A stretch of DNA of 64,000 nucleotides. It comes from Myxococcales bacterium (GTDB lineage: Bacteria; Myxococcota_A; Polyangia; Palsa-1104; JAEUJZ01). The notes under the pieces were generated by a model. The model was not told the DNA's origin. It made no database searches and saw only the letters and a list, made by a program, of their open reading frames with translations. This document shows, piece after piece, positions 18,053 through 27,808 of the stretch. Every line of letters begins with the position of its first letter. Position 1 is the first letter of the stretch. The DNA is taken from assembly GCA_016794365.1 (NCBI GenBank), contig JAEUKB010000065.1, forward strand, positions 1-64,000, in the 5' to 3' direction. A program made the translations under genes and the position numbers.

Positions 18053-18949
18053 TTACTCTGCTTGGAAGCTCGTCTTTTCGACGAAGAAGCGGTTCTGTTT
18101 GGTGAAAATCCAGAACAGGTACAGACCGAACGTGAGCGGCACCAGGATCGCTTGGAGCATCAGCATGAGCAGCTCTCCGCCGGTGCCAGTGAAGTCTCCG
18201 CGATAGCGACGGCCACCAATGTAGACGCCGGTGTTCTTCATGAAGAACTTTTCCATCGCGACCTGGAACCACGGCAGATACAGGCCACAGGTGATGACCG
18301 ACAGGAAGCTGCCGAGCAGGAACGTCCCGACCAGACCGCCGCCAGTGCCCACGAAGTCGAGCTTGCCGATCTCTTCGTCGTTTTTCAGGATGCTGGTCTT
18401 TTCGTAAAAGCGCTTGCGCATGTCACAGGCGGCCCATGCTCCGTAGATGCCGAACGTGATGCTGGTGAGCAGGCTGTTCACGATCATCGGGACAAACAGC
18501 TCGCCGCCTTTGCCGGTGTATTGCAGACGATACCGATTGCCTGCTGCGTCCTTGGCGTGGCTGTTGTTTAGGAAGTAGCGCAGCACGTTGGCGACGTACC
18601 ACGGACCGTAGATGCCGAACGTCAAGCCGACCAGGATCGCCGACAGAAAGACCTCGACGAAGCAGAGGAAGCCGGTGCCGGTAAACTCGGGCGTGATGAC
18701 GCCGCTCGGTGTGTGAATGCGAATGCGGGAAAAGTAATAGCGCTGCGCACCAGCGATGATCCACGGATAGGCCAGGCCACAGGTGACCATCAGCAGCAAA
18801 ATACCGAGCAGTCCGCTGACGATGATCTCCGTCGGAGTTCCCAAGTATTCCATGCGCACTGTTGGCGAAATCGCTCCGGCGGTCGATCCGCTCGGTACCG
18901 GCGCAAGCTGCGCTTTGATGTCTTGAGGTAGTTCGCTGCTGGTCTCCAT
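18053..18949 (-). CDS. DUF898 (YjgN-like) membrane protein
   Basis: 298 residues, start at 18949 with GGGAGG five bases upstream. The sequence has repeated blocks, each with a hydrophobic segment, a GIYGPWY/GIYGAWA/GLYLPWF motif and an F-x-GTG-x motif (FTGTGFLCF, YTGKGGELF, FVGTGGGLV, FTGTGGELL). This is the pattern of DUF898/YjgN inner-membrane proteins, whose function is unknown. At least six hydrophobic stretches are visible. It lies upstream of rpoN on the same strand but about 190 bases away, with rpoN having its own probable promoter. Confidence 0.85.
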   Translation of the reverse strand: METSSELPQDIKAQLAPVPSGSTAGAISPTVRMEYLGTPTEIIVSGLLGILLLMVTCGLAYPWIIAGAQRYYFSRIRIHTPSGVITPEFTGTGFLCFVEVFLSAILVGLTFGIYGPWYVANVLRYFLNNSHAKDAAGNRYRLQYTGKGGELFVPMIVNSLLTSITFGIYGAWAACDMRKRFYEKTSILKNDEEIGKLDFVGTGGGLVGTFLLGSFLSVITCGLYLPWFQVAMEKFFMKNTGVYIGGRRYRGDFTGTGGELLMLMLQAILVPLTFGLYLFWIFTKQNRFFVEKTSFQAE

Positions 18950-19096
18950 ATTGGCCTCCCGATTCAGTTGCTGTCAGAAAGTGTGAATGTCTGGTGATCT
19001 GCGAGATTGGTCCAAACGGCGGACCGTTACGCCAATCTCAACCACATCGGGACAGTATCCTGCGTGGGGGCGGGAGAAAACAGCGCTTTTCGTAAG

Positions 19097-20719
19097 CTAT
19101 TGCTCTTCTTCGTCGTCCGACGACGCTTCGTCAGTGCCAACGCAAAAGCTCGGGCGTTTTTTGCTGGCTTGCGGGCTGCGCACCGGACCGAGCGGCTGCG
19201 CACTCGCTCGTCTCAGCTTGGCCACTTCCATTCGCTTGTCGCTGAGCAGCTTCGGATAGCGACCGCCCGGCAGCTTGCTTAGCTGATCGAGCAATTTTGT
19301 CCATGTTTCCGACGGAGCACTCGGCTCTGGCAGCAGCGCCACCAGTCCCATCAGCTCATCCACTTTCGCCAGGTCCGGCTTGGGCTCTGCAAGCTCTGCG
19401 ATGACCGAGGGAATCAGCACGCTGTCGCGCAAGATCGGTCCGTCGGCTGGATCGTGCTGGCAATACTGAAGTCGCGTCGCAAGCCGCATCATCAGTGGCT
19501 CCACCGTCGTCCGTGAGCTTTGTAGCAGCGTGCGCAGCGCGCGATCGAACATGCCTCGGCTCTTGCCCAGGTTCGACACCACGAAGGTGAACACCCGAAC
19601 GCGACACTCCGGGTCACACGAACGACTTCCCGCCAGATAGCCTTCCACCAGGGTCTGGAGTCGCGCGCGCAGGGCCTTGTCGGCGTCCGTTTCCGCCGCC
19701 AGCTCATTGCTTGCCACCGCCAGCGACAGCGTGGCCACCAGCTTCGTGCCTTGGTTTTTCGCCATCACCTTGTCGATGCGATCCCAGATGCGACGCTCGT
19801 ACAGATCTTGGAGATACGGCGACAGCAGTCCGACCCAGCGAAACAGGTTGGTGTAGACCGATCGCTCGTCGGCGAGCAAGTTCAGCGGCGACGACGGATC
19901 ATCTAGCACGTTCGGATCTTCCAGGTTGTCCATCATCGTCAGCGCCAAGGCCGCCGAGCGCTCGGACATCTTGTCCGACGCACACTGCGCCACCGCTTGC
20001 GACGACACGCCGTAGCGCTGCTCACATGTCACCACGTACGCCGCTTCGAGCCGCCGATAGTACTGCTCATCTTTGCGATCGATGTTGGTGAGCACGCTGC
20101 GCATGTACTCGGGATTGTCTCGTCCCAGCTCCAGCGCGTACGACACCGCCACGTCCGGTTCCAAGATGCTTCCGCGCAGCAGCGACAGCAGCACACCGTA
20201 GCGCTGCTCGACGGTATCGCCTCCCCGTGCCGTCAGCGTCTTGAGGTTTTCCGACAGAATCTTTGCTCGCTCGATCCGCCAGCTATTGTCCGCTTGCTCG
20301 CGCGCGATCTTCATCTGCGCTTCGGCTTGACGCTTTTGTAGCTCTCCCTGATTGCACTGATACGTCGAGGTCACCGCCAAGCCCGCGATGCCGATTACGA
20401 AGCTGGATACGACGTTGGTGTTGGCGGAAACAAACTCAGCCAGGCTGCTTCGCTTGGGCGGAGGATTCGTCGCTGGAGTCGCCGCAGGATTCGTCGCCGA
20501 AGCTTGAGGATTCGTCGCCGAAGCTTGCGCCGCTGGTGATCCGGCTTGCGCGGCTGTTTTCGTCTCGGAAGCTGCGGACTCTTCGCTGTGAGCCGCTGCG
20601 CGCTCCGTTTCGCCGTCTGAAGCGTCTGCTGGACCGTCTGTGCGCTGGGCCGTGACGGCTGGGCTGACAGGCTGGTTGTCGCCGCTTGCTGGAGCGCGGC
20701 TTCTGGTCGATTTCCCCAT
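19097..20719 (-). CDS. Unknown protein with disordered N-terminus and one TM helix
   Basis: 540 residues, start ATG at 20719. The first ~90 residues are Ala/Ser/Thr/Pro-rich with short repeats (SATNPQASATNP). A hydrophobic segment follows (about 100-120, VVSSFVIGIAGLAVT), then a helical, mostly soluble domain with a possible coiled coil (LQKRQAEAQMKIAREQ) and several Cys. The C-terminus is very acidic (DEASSDDEEEQ). I do not recognise a family; the layout suggests a membrane-anchored helical protein. It sits between the M1 peptidase and the DUF898 gene, all on the minus strand. Confidence 0.7.
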   Translation of the reverse strand: MGKSTRSRAPASGDNQPVSPAVTAQRTDGPADASDGETERAAAHSEESAASETKTAAQAGSPAAQASATNPQASATNPAATPATNPPPKRSSLAEFVSANTNVVSSFVIGIAGLAVTSTYQCNQGELQKRQAEAQMKIAREQADNSWRIERAKILSENLKTLTARGGDTVEQRYGVLLSLLRGSILEPDVAVSYALELGRDNPEYMRSVLTNIDRKDEQYYRRLEAAYVVTCEQRYGVSSQAVAQCASDKMSERSAALALTMMDNLEDPNVLDDPSSPLNLLADERSVYTNLFRWVGLLSPYLQDLYERRIWDRIDKVMAKNQGTKLVATLSLAVASNELAAETDADKALRARLQTLVEGYLAGSRSCDPECRVRVFTFVVSNLGKSRGMFDRALRTLLQSSRTTVEPLMMRLATRLQYCQHDPADGPILRDSVLIPSVIAELAEPKPDLAKVDELMGLVALLPEPSAPSETWTKLLDQLSKLPGGRYPKLLSDKRMEVAKLRRASAQPLGPVRSPQASKKRPSFCVGTDEASSDDEEEQ

Positions 20720-20763
20720 GGAACCCAGTATCTAACCGCGCGCTGCGCCGGTAAAGCGATGGA

Positions 20764-23340
20764 CTACTGCGCGTGGAGATAGGTCAGCAGCTCCGGCGTG
20801 ACCCTGCGACGAAGCTGCTCGGCTTGATCGATTCGCTCGAGCGCACGCTGAAGGGCTCGCTCGGCTCCGGCTGGCTTGTGCTGTTCAAAAAAGCGCACCA
20901 CATCGTCGCGACTTGACCCTTTGAGTCGTCCCAGCGCATCCACCACACGCGATACGCCCATGTCTCCAAAGCGATCGCGCAGCGACGGCCAGTGCTGCTT
21001 CAAAAACGACCACGCTGCTTCTTGCGCATGTCGCAGCGACAGAAGCTGACCGAGGATCGCCGCCACCGCTTCTTGTGGAATCGTTCCTTGCGCAATCAGG
21101 TCGAGCGTTCGCTGCGTCAGCTCGGGCTGTCGGAACTGTGACAGCGTGTGCAGATAGCGAGCGACTTCCTGCGGGCTCTTGTCCGCCGCTTTGCGCGCTT
21201 GGAAGGTTTCGACCCAGCGATCGTAGCGCACGGCATCCCCGAACTTGGCGGCAATCGCGACGAAGGTTCCCGCCAGGTTTGGATCGACCGCACGCGGATT
21301 GGCTTGTTCCGCTGCGGCAAACTGCTCCGCTGTGCTGATGACCGACGACACCCGCGCCATCTGAGCCAGCGTACTGATGCAGATCGCTCGTCGCTGCGTA
21401 TCGTTTTGCGGCTCTCCTTGCTGCGGCGCAAAGCCCAGCGACTGAAGCTGCGGCAAAAACCAGCGCTCTGCCAGACTGCGTAGCTTGCGACGGGCCTCGT
21501 GATCGCCCGCGTCTTTTACAATCAGATCGAGCGCATCCAGTCGCTCGGCCACCACGCGCAGCACATTGTGCGTCTGACTGGCTGCACACGCTGACAGCAC
21601 CGCGATAAAGCCGGTGATCGACGCGCTGCCGTTGCGCACCATCGCCCACTGATCTTCCAGCAGCCCGACTTGTTCCACCGCCGACAGCACCGTTGCCACT
21701 TCCGCGAGCACCTGCGCGAGCGTCTCAGGCGAAAAGCGCTGTCGATAGAAGCCGATCTCATCTTGGTTACCGTACACCCAGCGCACACGACCCTGCGACG
21801 GCAGCTCCACCCGCGTCGAGCGAGTAGAAAAGATGAAGCGATGCGCTTTGACACCTTCGTCGTCGGCATAACGCACCGTCATCGGGATGCTCCACAGCTG
21901 ATCGCTCGGCTGGCTGGTTGCGTCCGAAAAGAACCGCTCCTGACGCAGATCCAAGTGCGCTTGACCGTTTTCTTGTCGCAGCGCGATGTCCACCACCGGA
22001 TAGCCCGGCTGCGCGACCCACGTCTTCATCAGCGCAGACACGGGCTGCGAGCTGGTCTGTTCGAGCGCGCGCCACAAGTCGGGACCGCAGGCGTTGCCGT
22101 ACTGAAACTGACGCATATAGCTACGAAGCCCGTCGCGGAACGCATCTTCCCCGAGGAAGTGTTCGAGCATCCGCATCACCGCGCAGCCTTTTTGATACGT
22201 GATCGAGTCGAACATCTCGAGCGCTTCATCCGGCGTTTCCACCGGCGTCCAAATCGAGTGCGTGCTGTGCAGCGCGTCGTCGAACAGAACCCGGCTCTTG
22301 TCCTCGATGAAGTCGTTCCACACTTCGTAGCTTGGGTTGATCGCGTGACAGGCTTTGTGCGCCATCCACTCGGCAAACGCTTCGTTGAGCCACAGATCGT
22401 CCCACCACTGCATCGTCACGACGTTGCCGAACCACATGTGCGCCATCTCGTGAGCGATCACCAGCGCGATGATCTTCTCCTGACGCCACGACGCTGTGCC
22501 TGGCTCCATCAGCAGCAGGTTCTGACGGAACAGCACCAGGCCGATGTTTTCCATCGCGCCCGCGTCGAAGCCCGGCACCGCCACTTGATCGTATTTGCCA
22601 AACGGATACGGGAAGTCGAAGTACTGCTCGAACCACGGCAGCGCGCGGCTGGTGAAGTCCTTGGCAAAGTGCGTCTGACGACCTTTTCCACTCGGCGCAT
22701 AGACTTTCAGCGGCACATCGCGCACATAGTCCGCAGGCTCAGACTCAAAGTCACCGACGACCACTGCGGCCAGATACGACGACACCGGCTTGGTCTCGGC
22801 AAACTCGAACACTTGCTCGGCGGGCCCTTGCGTATGCTGCGACAGCACACCGTTGCTGAGCGCAATCACACCCGGTCCGGTTCGCAGCGTCCAGCGCAGC
22901 GCAGCTTTGAACGCTGGCTCGTCGAAACACGGGAAAATCGCGCGAGCGTCCGTCGCTTCGCACTGCGAACAGACCGCGCTATGCACACCGTCTGCGCCGA
23001 GATACAGGCCGTGCATGCTCGGTGCCAGTCGTCCCGAAAACACCAGCATCGCGCGGGCTCTACCGACGGGCAGTGGCTTATCGAGCAGCAGCGTCAGCGT
23101 CTCTTGCTCTGGCTGATACGTCCACTGCGCGCTGCTCGTCTCACTGAACAGTGCGCTTACTTCCGCGCGCGTCACTTCCAAGTGTCGAGCGTGAAGGATG
23201 ATGGTCTCCGTCGGGGATGACAGCTCCAGTTCGATGGTCACTGTGCCCGAAAACTCCGTACGACTCGGGTCAGTGCTGAGATCGATGTGGTACGACAAAG
23301 GACGAACGTGGGTCGGCAGTCGGAAAGCTCGAGCGCTCAT
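20764..23340 (-). CDS. M1 family zinc aminopeptidase
   Basis: 858 residues from the ATG at 23340 (MSARAFRLPTHVRPLSY); the longer ORF extends into non-coding-like sequence. The exopeptidase motif GAMEN is at 261-265. The zinc site HEMAH is at 297-301 with the third ligand Glu320, correctly spaced. The C-terminal half has the ERAP1-like helical domain. It removes N-terminal residues from peptides, probably in the cytoplasm since no signal peptide is seen. It is divergently arranged with an M24 peptidase gene across about 100 bases, so the two exopeptidases may share a regulatory region. Confidence 0.93.
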   Translation of the reverse strand: MSARAFRLPTHVRPLSYHIDLSTDPSRTEFSGTVTIELELSSPTETIILHARHLEVTRAEVSALFSETSSAQWTYQPEQETLTLLLDKPLPVGRARAMLVFSGRLAPSMHGLYLGADGVHSAVCSQCEATDARAIFPCFDEPAFKAALRWTLRTGPGVIALSNGVLSQHTQGPAEQVFEFAETKPVSSYLAAVVVGDFESEPADYVRDVPLKVYAPSGKGRQTHFAKDFTSRALPWFEQYFDFPYPFGKYDQVAVPGFDAGAMENIGLVLFRQNLLLMEPGTASWRQEKIIALVIAHEMAHMWFGNVVTMQWWDDLWLNEAFAEWMAHKACHAINPSYEVWNDFIEDKSRVLFDDALHSTHSIWTPVETPDEALEMFDSITYQKGCAVMRMLEHFLGEDAFRDGLRSYMRQFQYGNACGPDLWRALEQTSSQPVSALMKTWVAQPGYPVVDIALRQENGQAHLDLRQERFFSDATSQPSDQLWSIPMTVRYADDEGVKAHRFIFSTRSTRVELPSQGRVRWVYGNQDEIGFYRQRFSPETLAQVLAEVATVLSAVEQVGLLEDQWAMVRNGSASITGFIAVLSACAASQTHNVLRVVAERLDALDLIVKDAGDHEARRKLRSLAERWFLPQLQSLGFAPQQGEPQNDTQRRAICISTLAQMARVSSVISTAEQFAAAEQANPRAVDPNLAGTFVAIAAKFGDAVRYDRWVETFQARKAADKSPQEVARYLHTLSQFRQPELTQRTLDLIAQGTIPQEAVAAILGQLLSLRHAQEAAWSFLKQHWPSLRDRFGDMGVSRVVDALGRLKGSSRDDVVRFFEQHKPAGAERALQRALERIDQAEQLRRRVTPELLTYLHAQ

Positions 23341-23444
23341 AAGATCTTGGACAATAACGCAGCTTCGGTGTTCTCGCCGACTATTTTGTGTAGAGTTTCG
23401 CCACATTCGCAGCTTCGGGCGCGGACCCAGGGAGAGCATTCAAG

Positions 23445-24842
23445 ATGGCAACGGTACATCCTTCTGCGACGGTAGAAATGGCCTCGGCAGTGCTTCATAG
23501 ACGGGTGATGCTCGGAACGTGGCTTGCTGCTGCTGGGCACTCGCTCTTGGTCTTTGCCGGGCGTTCACCGTCGCGGAACTATCCCGACAACGTCTACGAG
23601 TTTCGCGCCAGCAGTCACTTTCTGTTCTTGGTCGGATATCCCATCGAAGGTGCCGCGCTGCTTGTATCCGAGGGCCGATCGACGCTGTTTGTTCATCGTA
23701 CGACCGAAGCCGATGCGCTGTGGCACGGTGAGACGCCGAGTCCCGCGTCCATCCAAGCGGCAACGCGCGTCGATGAAGTGCGCTTTTTGGACGAACTGGA
23801 TGCGGTGACCGACAAGCTGCCCGCGCTGCTTCGGCTTCCGCTGCAAACGCCGCTTTCGTCGCTGTCTTCCGCTGAACAAGCGCTGATCGATCAGATGATT
23901 GCTCAGCGTTTGCAGCACGATGACTTTGCCTTGTCCGAGATCCGTCGCGCTGCCTCTGTGACGGTGCGTGCGCATCGCGCGGGCATGGCCGCAACCCGTC
24001 CCGGTGTCCGCGTCAGTGCCATCCGTGCCGCGATGGAGCGCGAGATCCTGGCCGAAGACTTTACAACCGCATACGGCAGCATCGTCACAACCAGCGGCGA
24101 AGTCCTTCACACCCGTGAGCGCTGGGGCATCTGCGGCCCGTCGGACTTGCTCTTGGCGGATGTCGGTGCCGAAAGCGATCTCGGCTGGGCCAGCGATGTC
24201 ACCCGAACCTGGCCCACCGGCGGTCGCTTTTCTCCCAGCCAGCGTGCAGCCTACGACCTGGTGCTGGCCTCGCAGCTGGCCGCCATCGAAAAAGTCGGAC
24301 CCGGTGTGCGCTATCGCGACATTCACCTTACTGCGTCGCGGGTGCTCGTTTCGGGTCTGCGCGACTTTGGCTTGCTGCACGGCGACATCGACGGACTGCT
24401 GGAGCGCGGCGCCCACGCGCTGTTCTTTCCACACGGCATCGGACACCTGCTCGGACTGGATGTCCACGACATGGAAGACTTCGGAGATCGCGCAGGCTAC
24501 GCACCCGGCAGGCAGCGCAGTGAGCAGTTCGGTCTGTGCTATCTGCGACTCGATCGAGATCTGAAGCCAGGTATGGTCGTGACCATCGAGCCCGGTCTGT
24601 ACTTTGTGCCCGCGATCTTGCGCTCGGAGCGATTGCTTGCCCCGCTGCGTGGCGACGTTCGGCTCGACAAGCTGGCCCAGTTTGCTGATGTGCGTGGCAT
24701 TCGCATTGAAGACGACGTGCTGGTGACGGACTCTGGTCGCGAGGTTCTGACCGCCGCGCTGGAAAAACGTGCGGACCGGGTTGAGTCGCTGGTTGAGTCG
24801 CTGGCCGAGTCGCTGGTGGACACAGGGTCCGAGCGAAGCTGA
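23445..24842 (+). CDS. M24 family metallopeptidase (Xaa-Pro aminopeptidase-like)
   Basis: 465 residues. The N-terminal creatinase-like domain is followed by the pita-bread catalytic domain. Metal-ligand positions are visible: Asp239 (LADVGAE), Asp251 (SDVTRTWP), His334 (HGIGHLLGLDVHD), Glu382 (TIEPGLYF) and Glu422 (IRIEDDVLVT). It is expected to cleave N-terminal residues next to proline using two metal ions. The C-terminus ends in a short imperfect repeat (VESLVESLAESL) from a 12-base DNA repeat. It is followed 33 bases later by tatB. Confidence 0.9.
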   Translation: MATVHPSATVEMASAVLHRRVMLGTWLAAAGHSLLVFAGRSPSRNYPDNVYEFRASSHFLFLVGYPIEGAALLVSEGRSTLFVHRTTEADALWHGETPSPASIQAATRVDEVRFLDELDAVTDKLPALLRLPLQTPLSSLSSAEQALIDQMIAQRLQHDDFALSEIRRAASVTVRAHRAGMAATRPGVRVSAIRAAMEREILAEDFTTAYGSIVTTSGEVLHTRERWGICGPSDLLLADVGAESDLGWASDVTRTWPTGGRFSPSQRAAYDLVLASQLAAIEKVGPGVRYRDIHLTASRVLVSGLRDFGLLHGDIDGLLERGAHALFFPHGIGHLLGLDVHDMEDFGDRAGYAPGRQRSEQFGLCYLRLDRDLKPGMVVTIEPGLYFVPAILRSERLLAPLRGDVRLDKLAQFADVRGIRIEDDVLVTDSGREVLTAALEKRADRVESLVESLAESLVDTGSERS

Positions 24843-24875
24843 CAGGTCGGCGAGCCGTGGTGTTAGACTGCGCGT

Positions 24876-25379
24876 ATGTTTGGACTCGGGCCTACCGAAC
24901 TTATCGTTATTTTGGTGCTCGGGCTGCTCGTCTTGGGACCGGAGCGAATCCCGTCTGTCGCGACCAGCTTGGGCAAGGCCATCCGTAGCTTCCGTCGTGC
25001 CACGCGCGACCTTCGCGATCAGATCGACATTGAAGACGATGTGCGTCGTCCGCTCGAAGATCTGCGCGCTGCGCTGCGAGATGAGCCGCCTCCGCACCCG
25101 CTGTTTCCGCCGATGACGCTGGAGCCGCCGAGCGAAGCACCTGTGGCGGCTGGGTCTGCTTCCACGCTCGATGGTGTACCCAGCGAAGCGCTCGCACCGG
25201 GCAGCGCCGCGATCGAGTCACCGACGGCTTTTACCCCCGCTGTCGCCTCGCTGGTTGCGGCCCCGGCTGAAGCCGATCACGTCGGTCCGCCCCCTGGTGC
25301 CGTCTCGCTGGATCCGCCTGCTGCGACGGAACCTTCGGTTACCACCAGCCATGAGTCCGCCGCAGAGGCTGCCAAATGA
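24876..25379 (+). CDS. tatB: Twin-arginine translocase subunit TatB
   Basis: 167 residues: N-terminal TM helix (MFGLGPTELIVILVLGLLVLG) with the Pro hinge PERIP, an amphipathic helix rich in Arg (LGKAIRSFRRATRDLRDQI), then a long Pro/Ala-rich tail. The long tail and adjacency to tatC favour TatB over TatA. TatB and TatC form the receptor for twin-arginine signal peptides. The stop codon overlaps the tatC start (ATGA at 25376-25379). Confidence 0.88.
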   Translation: MFGLGPTELIVILVLGLLVLGPERIPSVATSLGKAIRSFRRATRDLRDQIDIEDDVRRPLEDLRAALRDEPPPHPLFPPMTLEPPSEAPVAAGSASTLDGVPSEALAPGSAAIESPTAFTPAVASLVAAPAEADHVGPPPGAVSLDPPAATEPSVTTSHESAAEAAK

Positions 25380-26245
25380 GTGACGCGCCCGCCGAATCCA
25401 CGCTGAGCCCGCCGCTGGGCGATGAGCGCCGGATGCCGTTTTTGGAACACCTGGCCGAGCTGCGCGACCGCATTCGCAACGCCGTGATTGCCATCTTCCT
25501 CGCGGCAATCGGCTGCTATCTGACGCGCGGAGTCTTGTTTCAGCTCCTGGCCAGGCCGCTTTTGAAGGCCTTTCGGATTGCCAAGGAAAAGGGCGTCGCC
25601 GGTCAGCTCATCTTCACCAGCCCCGTCGAAGCCTTCTTGGTGCTGCTCAAGACCGCGATCGTGTCGGCGATCTTTGTCGCGTCGCCGGTCATTTTCTATC
25701 AGCTCTGGGCGTTTATCTCGCCGGGACTGTATTCCCACGAAAAGCGCTGGGCCCTGCCGTTTGTGTTCTTCGCAGTCGGTCTATTCGTCGGTGGAGGCCT
25801 GTTTTGCTACTACTTCGTCCTGCCGCCCGGCTATGAGTTCTTCTTGACCGCCGCGACCGATGCCAGCGTTCAGCTTATGAAGGACATTGGCACCGACATT
25901 CAGATCCAAGACGCGGTGCAGATCCGTCCGCTCATCAGCATGGAAGAGTATTTCGGCCTGACGCTGATGCTGCTGCTCGTCTTCGGCGTCGTCTTCGAGC
26001 TACCGCTCATCCTGTCGGTGCTGGCCATGCTCGGCATCGTGTCGGCCAAAGCGCTGTGGAAGTTCAACCGCTACGCCATCCTCATCTTCGCCATTGCCGG
26101 AGCCGTCCTCACCCCCGGCGATCTCGTCATCGGCCAGCTCGCCATGGCCGGCTCACTCACCGTCCTTTACAACCTGAGCATCGTCATCGCCTGGCTGGTC
26201 GAACGCAAACGCACCACCGCCGAATCCCCCGAATCCCCCAAGTAA
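25376..26245 (+). CDS. tatC: Twin-arginine translocase subunit TatC
   Basis: 289 residues with six TM helices. The conserved N-terminal FLEHLAELRDRI and the TSPVEAFLVLLK motif identify TatC, the multi-spanning component that binds twin-arginine signals. There is a somewhat extended periplasmic loop (DIGTDIQIQDAVQIRPLISMEE). The last residues (AESPESPK) and the TAA stop lie inside the start of a 20-bp tandem repeat that continues into the intergenic region, so the C-terminus may vary in length between strains. Confidence 0.95.
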   Translation: MSDAPAESTLSPPLGDERRMPFLEHLAELRDRIRNAVIAIFLAAIGCYLTRGVLFQLLARPLLKAFRIAKEKGVAGQLIFTSPVEAFLVLLKTAIVSAIFVASPVIFYQLWAFISPGLYSHEKRWALPFVFFAVGLFVGGGLFCYYFVLPPGYEFFLTAATDASVQLMKDIGTDIQIQDAVQIRPLISMEEYFGLTLMLLLVFGVVFELPLILSVLAMLGIVSAKALWKFNRYAILIFAIAGAVLTPGDLVIGQLAMAGSLTVLYNLSIVIAWLVERKRTTAESPESPK

Positions 26246-26340
26246 TCCCGTTCATCCCCAACCAGTCCCGTTCATCCCCAAGTAGTCCCGTTCGTCCCCG
26301 ATTAGTCCCCAAATCCCCAAGTAGTCCCGTTCATCCCCAA
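26241..26340. repeat. 20-bp tandem repeat spanning the tatC stop
   Basis: Five units of about 20 bp with the core AGTCCCGTTCATCCCCA; the fourth unit is shorter and degenerate. The tatC stop codon lies in the first unit. The remaining ~185 bases before the convergent gene at 26526 contain purine-rich short repeats (GAAGCCRAGCC type) and a small hairpin (CGGCC TGTG GGCCG near 26470). I see no gene there. Confidence 0.8.
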
Positions 26341-26525
26341 CGAATGCGAAGCCAAGCCAAACGAAGGCAAAGGCGAAGCCGAGCCGAAGACTCCCAAGCC
26401 AAACCTAGATCAACAGTTGACGAAAAACCGAGTCGAGCAGGCGAGGATGCAAGGCGGGAGGAGGGAGCGGCCTGTGGGCCGTGACCGACGAGCAACGCGG
26501 CAGACTCGCCGCGCAGCCGGTTTTT

Positions 26526-27662
26526 CTAGAACCGGAGGCCGATACCGGCGGAGATGGTATGCTGCGCCCCCGAAACGTCTTTGGGGCAGACCGTGCTGCC
26601 GTCGCTCGCATCGGAACGACAGGCCGCCGCCGATCCCGCAGGTGCCGCGCCGATCTTGGTCGGGAAGTCGCCGGGACCGAAGTTGCCATCGCCGTTTTTG
26701 TCGAAGCCGTTGTCCACACCGGCACCCGTGAACGCGTACGACACCGTCACCGAGATGATCGAGTAGTGGACGTTGATGCCGCCGAACACGCGCCAGCGGA
26801 AGATGTCACCCTGCGTCGGGAAGACCACCTTCTGCGCCAGTGCGTCCGATGCCGAGACCTGCGGCGAGGTGGGGAGCTGGCCTCGGTACAGATCCAGGTT
26901 GGGCGCGGTATCGACGACCTGGCTGCGGATGATCGACCAGATGCCGCCGCCGCCGATGTACGGCTCCATCGTGAATGTGCCGCCGATGCCGAACGCCTTC
27001 GACATCAGGCCTTCCGCCGTGATGATGGTCATATCGACCTGCGGCGTACCAGCCAGACGCGACACCGTCGCTCGCGCAGCAATCGAGGGAATCGGAATGT
27101 CGTGATACCCCTCGTGAAGCGCCAGCTTGAAGTAGCCGTTTAGACCGTAGATCCCCGACTGAATCAGGTTCGAGCCGCCAAAGCCCAGCTCGACACCGAT
27201 CGGAAACAAGAGCGGCCAGATGCCCTTGCGGATCATGATCGAGGCCACTGGAAGGAAGCTGCCACTGACGTGACGAACGCCGCCCTGGCTCTTGGTGCCG
27301 TCGGGCTGCGCAAAGCCTCCCCAGTACGGGGCCTTGTCTTTGATCGATGTAGCCGCCACATCGAACGTGAAGTGGAACCCCGAATAACCAACCGTATCGG
27401 CTGGATCGAGTCCCGGCACCGCCATCACCGCCGTCAGCTCGGACAGAAGCGAGCGATACATCGACTGCTCATAGAGCGTCGGATCGTAGCTCTGTCCTGA
27501 CACCGGCTTGCGTGGCGCGATGAGACACTCAACCGAAAGGTCGTTCGAGACCTCGGTGGCTTGGTTCGCACAGCCTGCCAGTGCATCGCTGCTTTGAACC
27601 AACATCCCCAGCGCTACTGCGCCGGCAACTACAGCCTTGGGTGAACGATAGAGGTTACGCAT
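26526..27662 (-). CDS. Predicted outer-membrane beta-barrel protein
   Basis: 378 residues from the ATG at 27662, which gives a clear signal peptide (KAVVAGAVALGMLVQSSDALA). The mature part alternates short amphipathic beta strands with Gly-rich turns and ends in the aromatic residue Phe (ISAGIGLRF), typical of outer-membrane barrels. A DKNGDGNFGPGD loop (DxNxDGxxxxxD) may bind calcium. Function unknown. It is convergent with tatC and divergent from the enoyl-CoA hydratase gene. Confidence 0.75.
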   Translation of the reverse strand: MRNLYRSPKAVVAGAVALGMLVQSSDALAGCANQATEVSNDLSVECLIAPRKPVSGQSYDPTLYEQSMYRSLLSELTAVMAVPGLDPADTVGYSGFHFTFDVAATSIKDKAPYWGGFAQPDGTKSQGGVRHVSGSFLPVASIMIRKGIWPLLFPIGVELGFGGSNLIQSGIYGLNGYFKLALHEGYHDIPIPSIAARATVSRLAGTPQVDMTIITAEGLMSKAFGIGGTFTMEPYIGGGGIWSIIRSQVVDTAPNLDLYRGQLPTSPQVSASDALAQKVVFPTQGDIFRWRVFGGINVHYSIISVTVSYAFTGAGVDNGFDKNGDGNFGPGDFPTKIGAAPAGSAAACRSDASDGSTVCPKDVSGAQHTISAGIGLRF

Positions 27663-27808
27663 GCTCGCAAATGAGTGTACGACTTTCAAAAATCCGGTGT
27701 CAATCCGCGCTCTCGTCGCGACGGACAGCGCACCTAGCTAGGTCCGCAGCGGGTCTTTCAAAGACAAAGTCTCGACGGGAATTCGACGCGCTCTGCTATA
27801 GTTCGGCC

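Noticed and set aside
23565..25097. 510-codon minus-strand open frame under the M24 and tatB genes
   Set aside because: Antisense shadow of two recognised genes, with a His/Gln/Arg-rich translation typical of a wrong frame.
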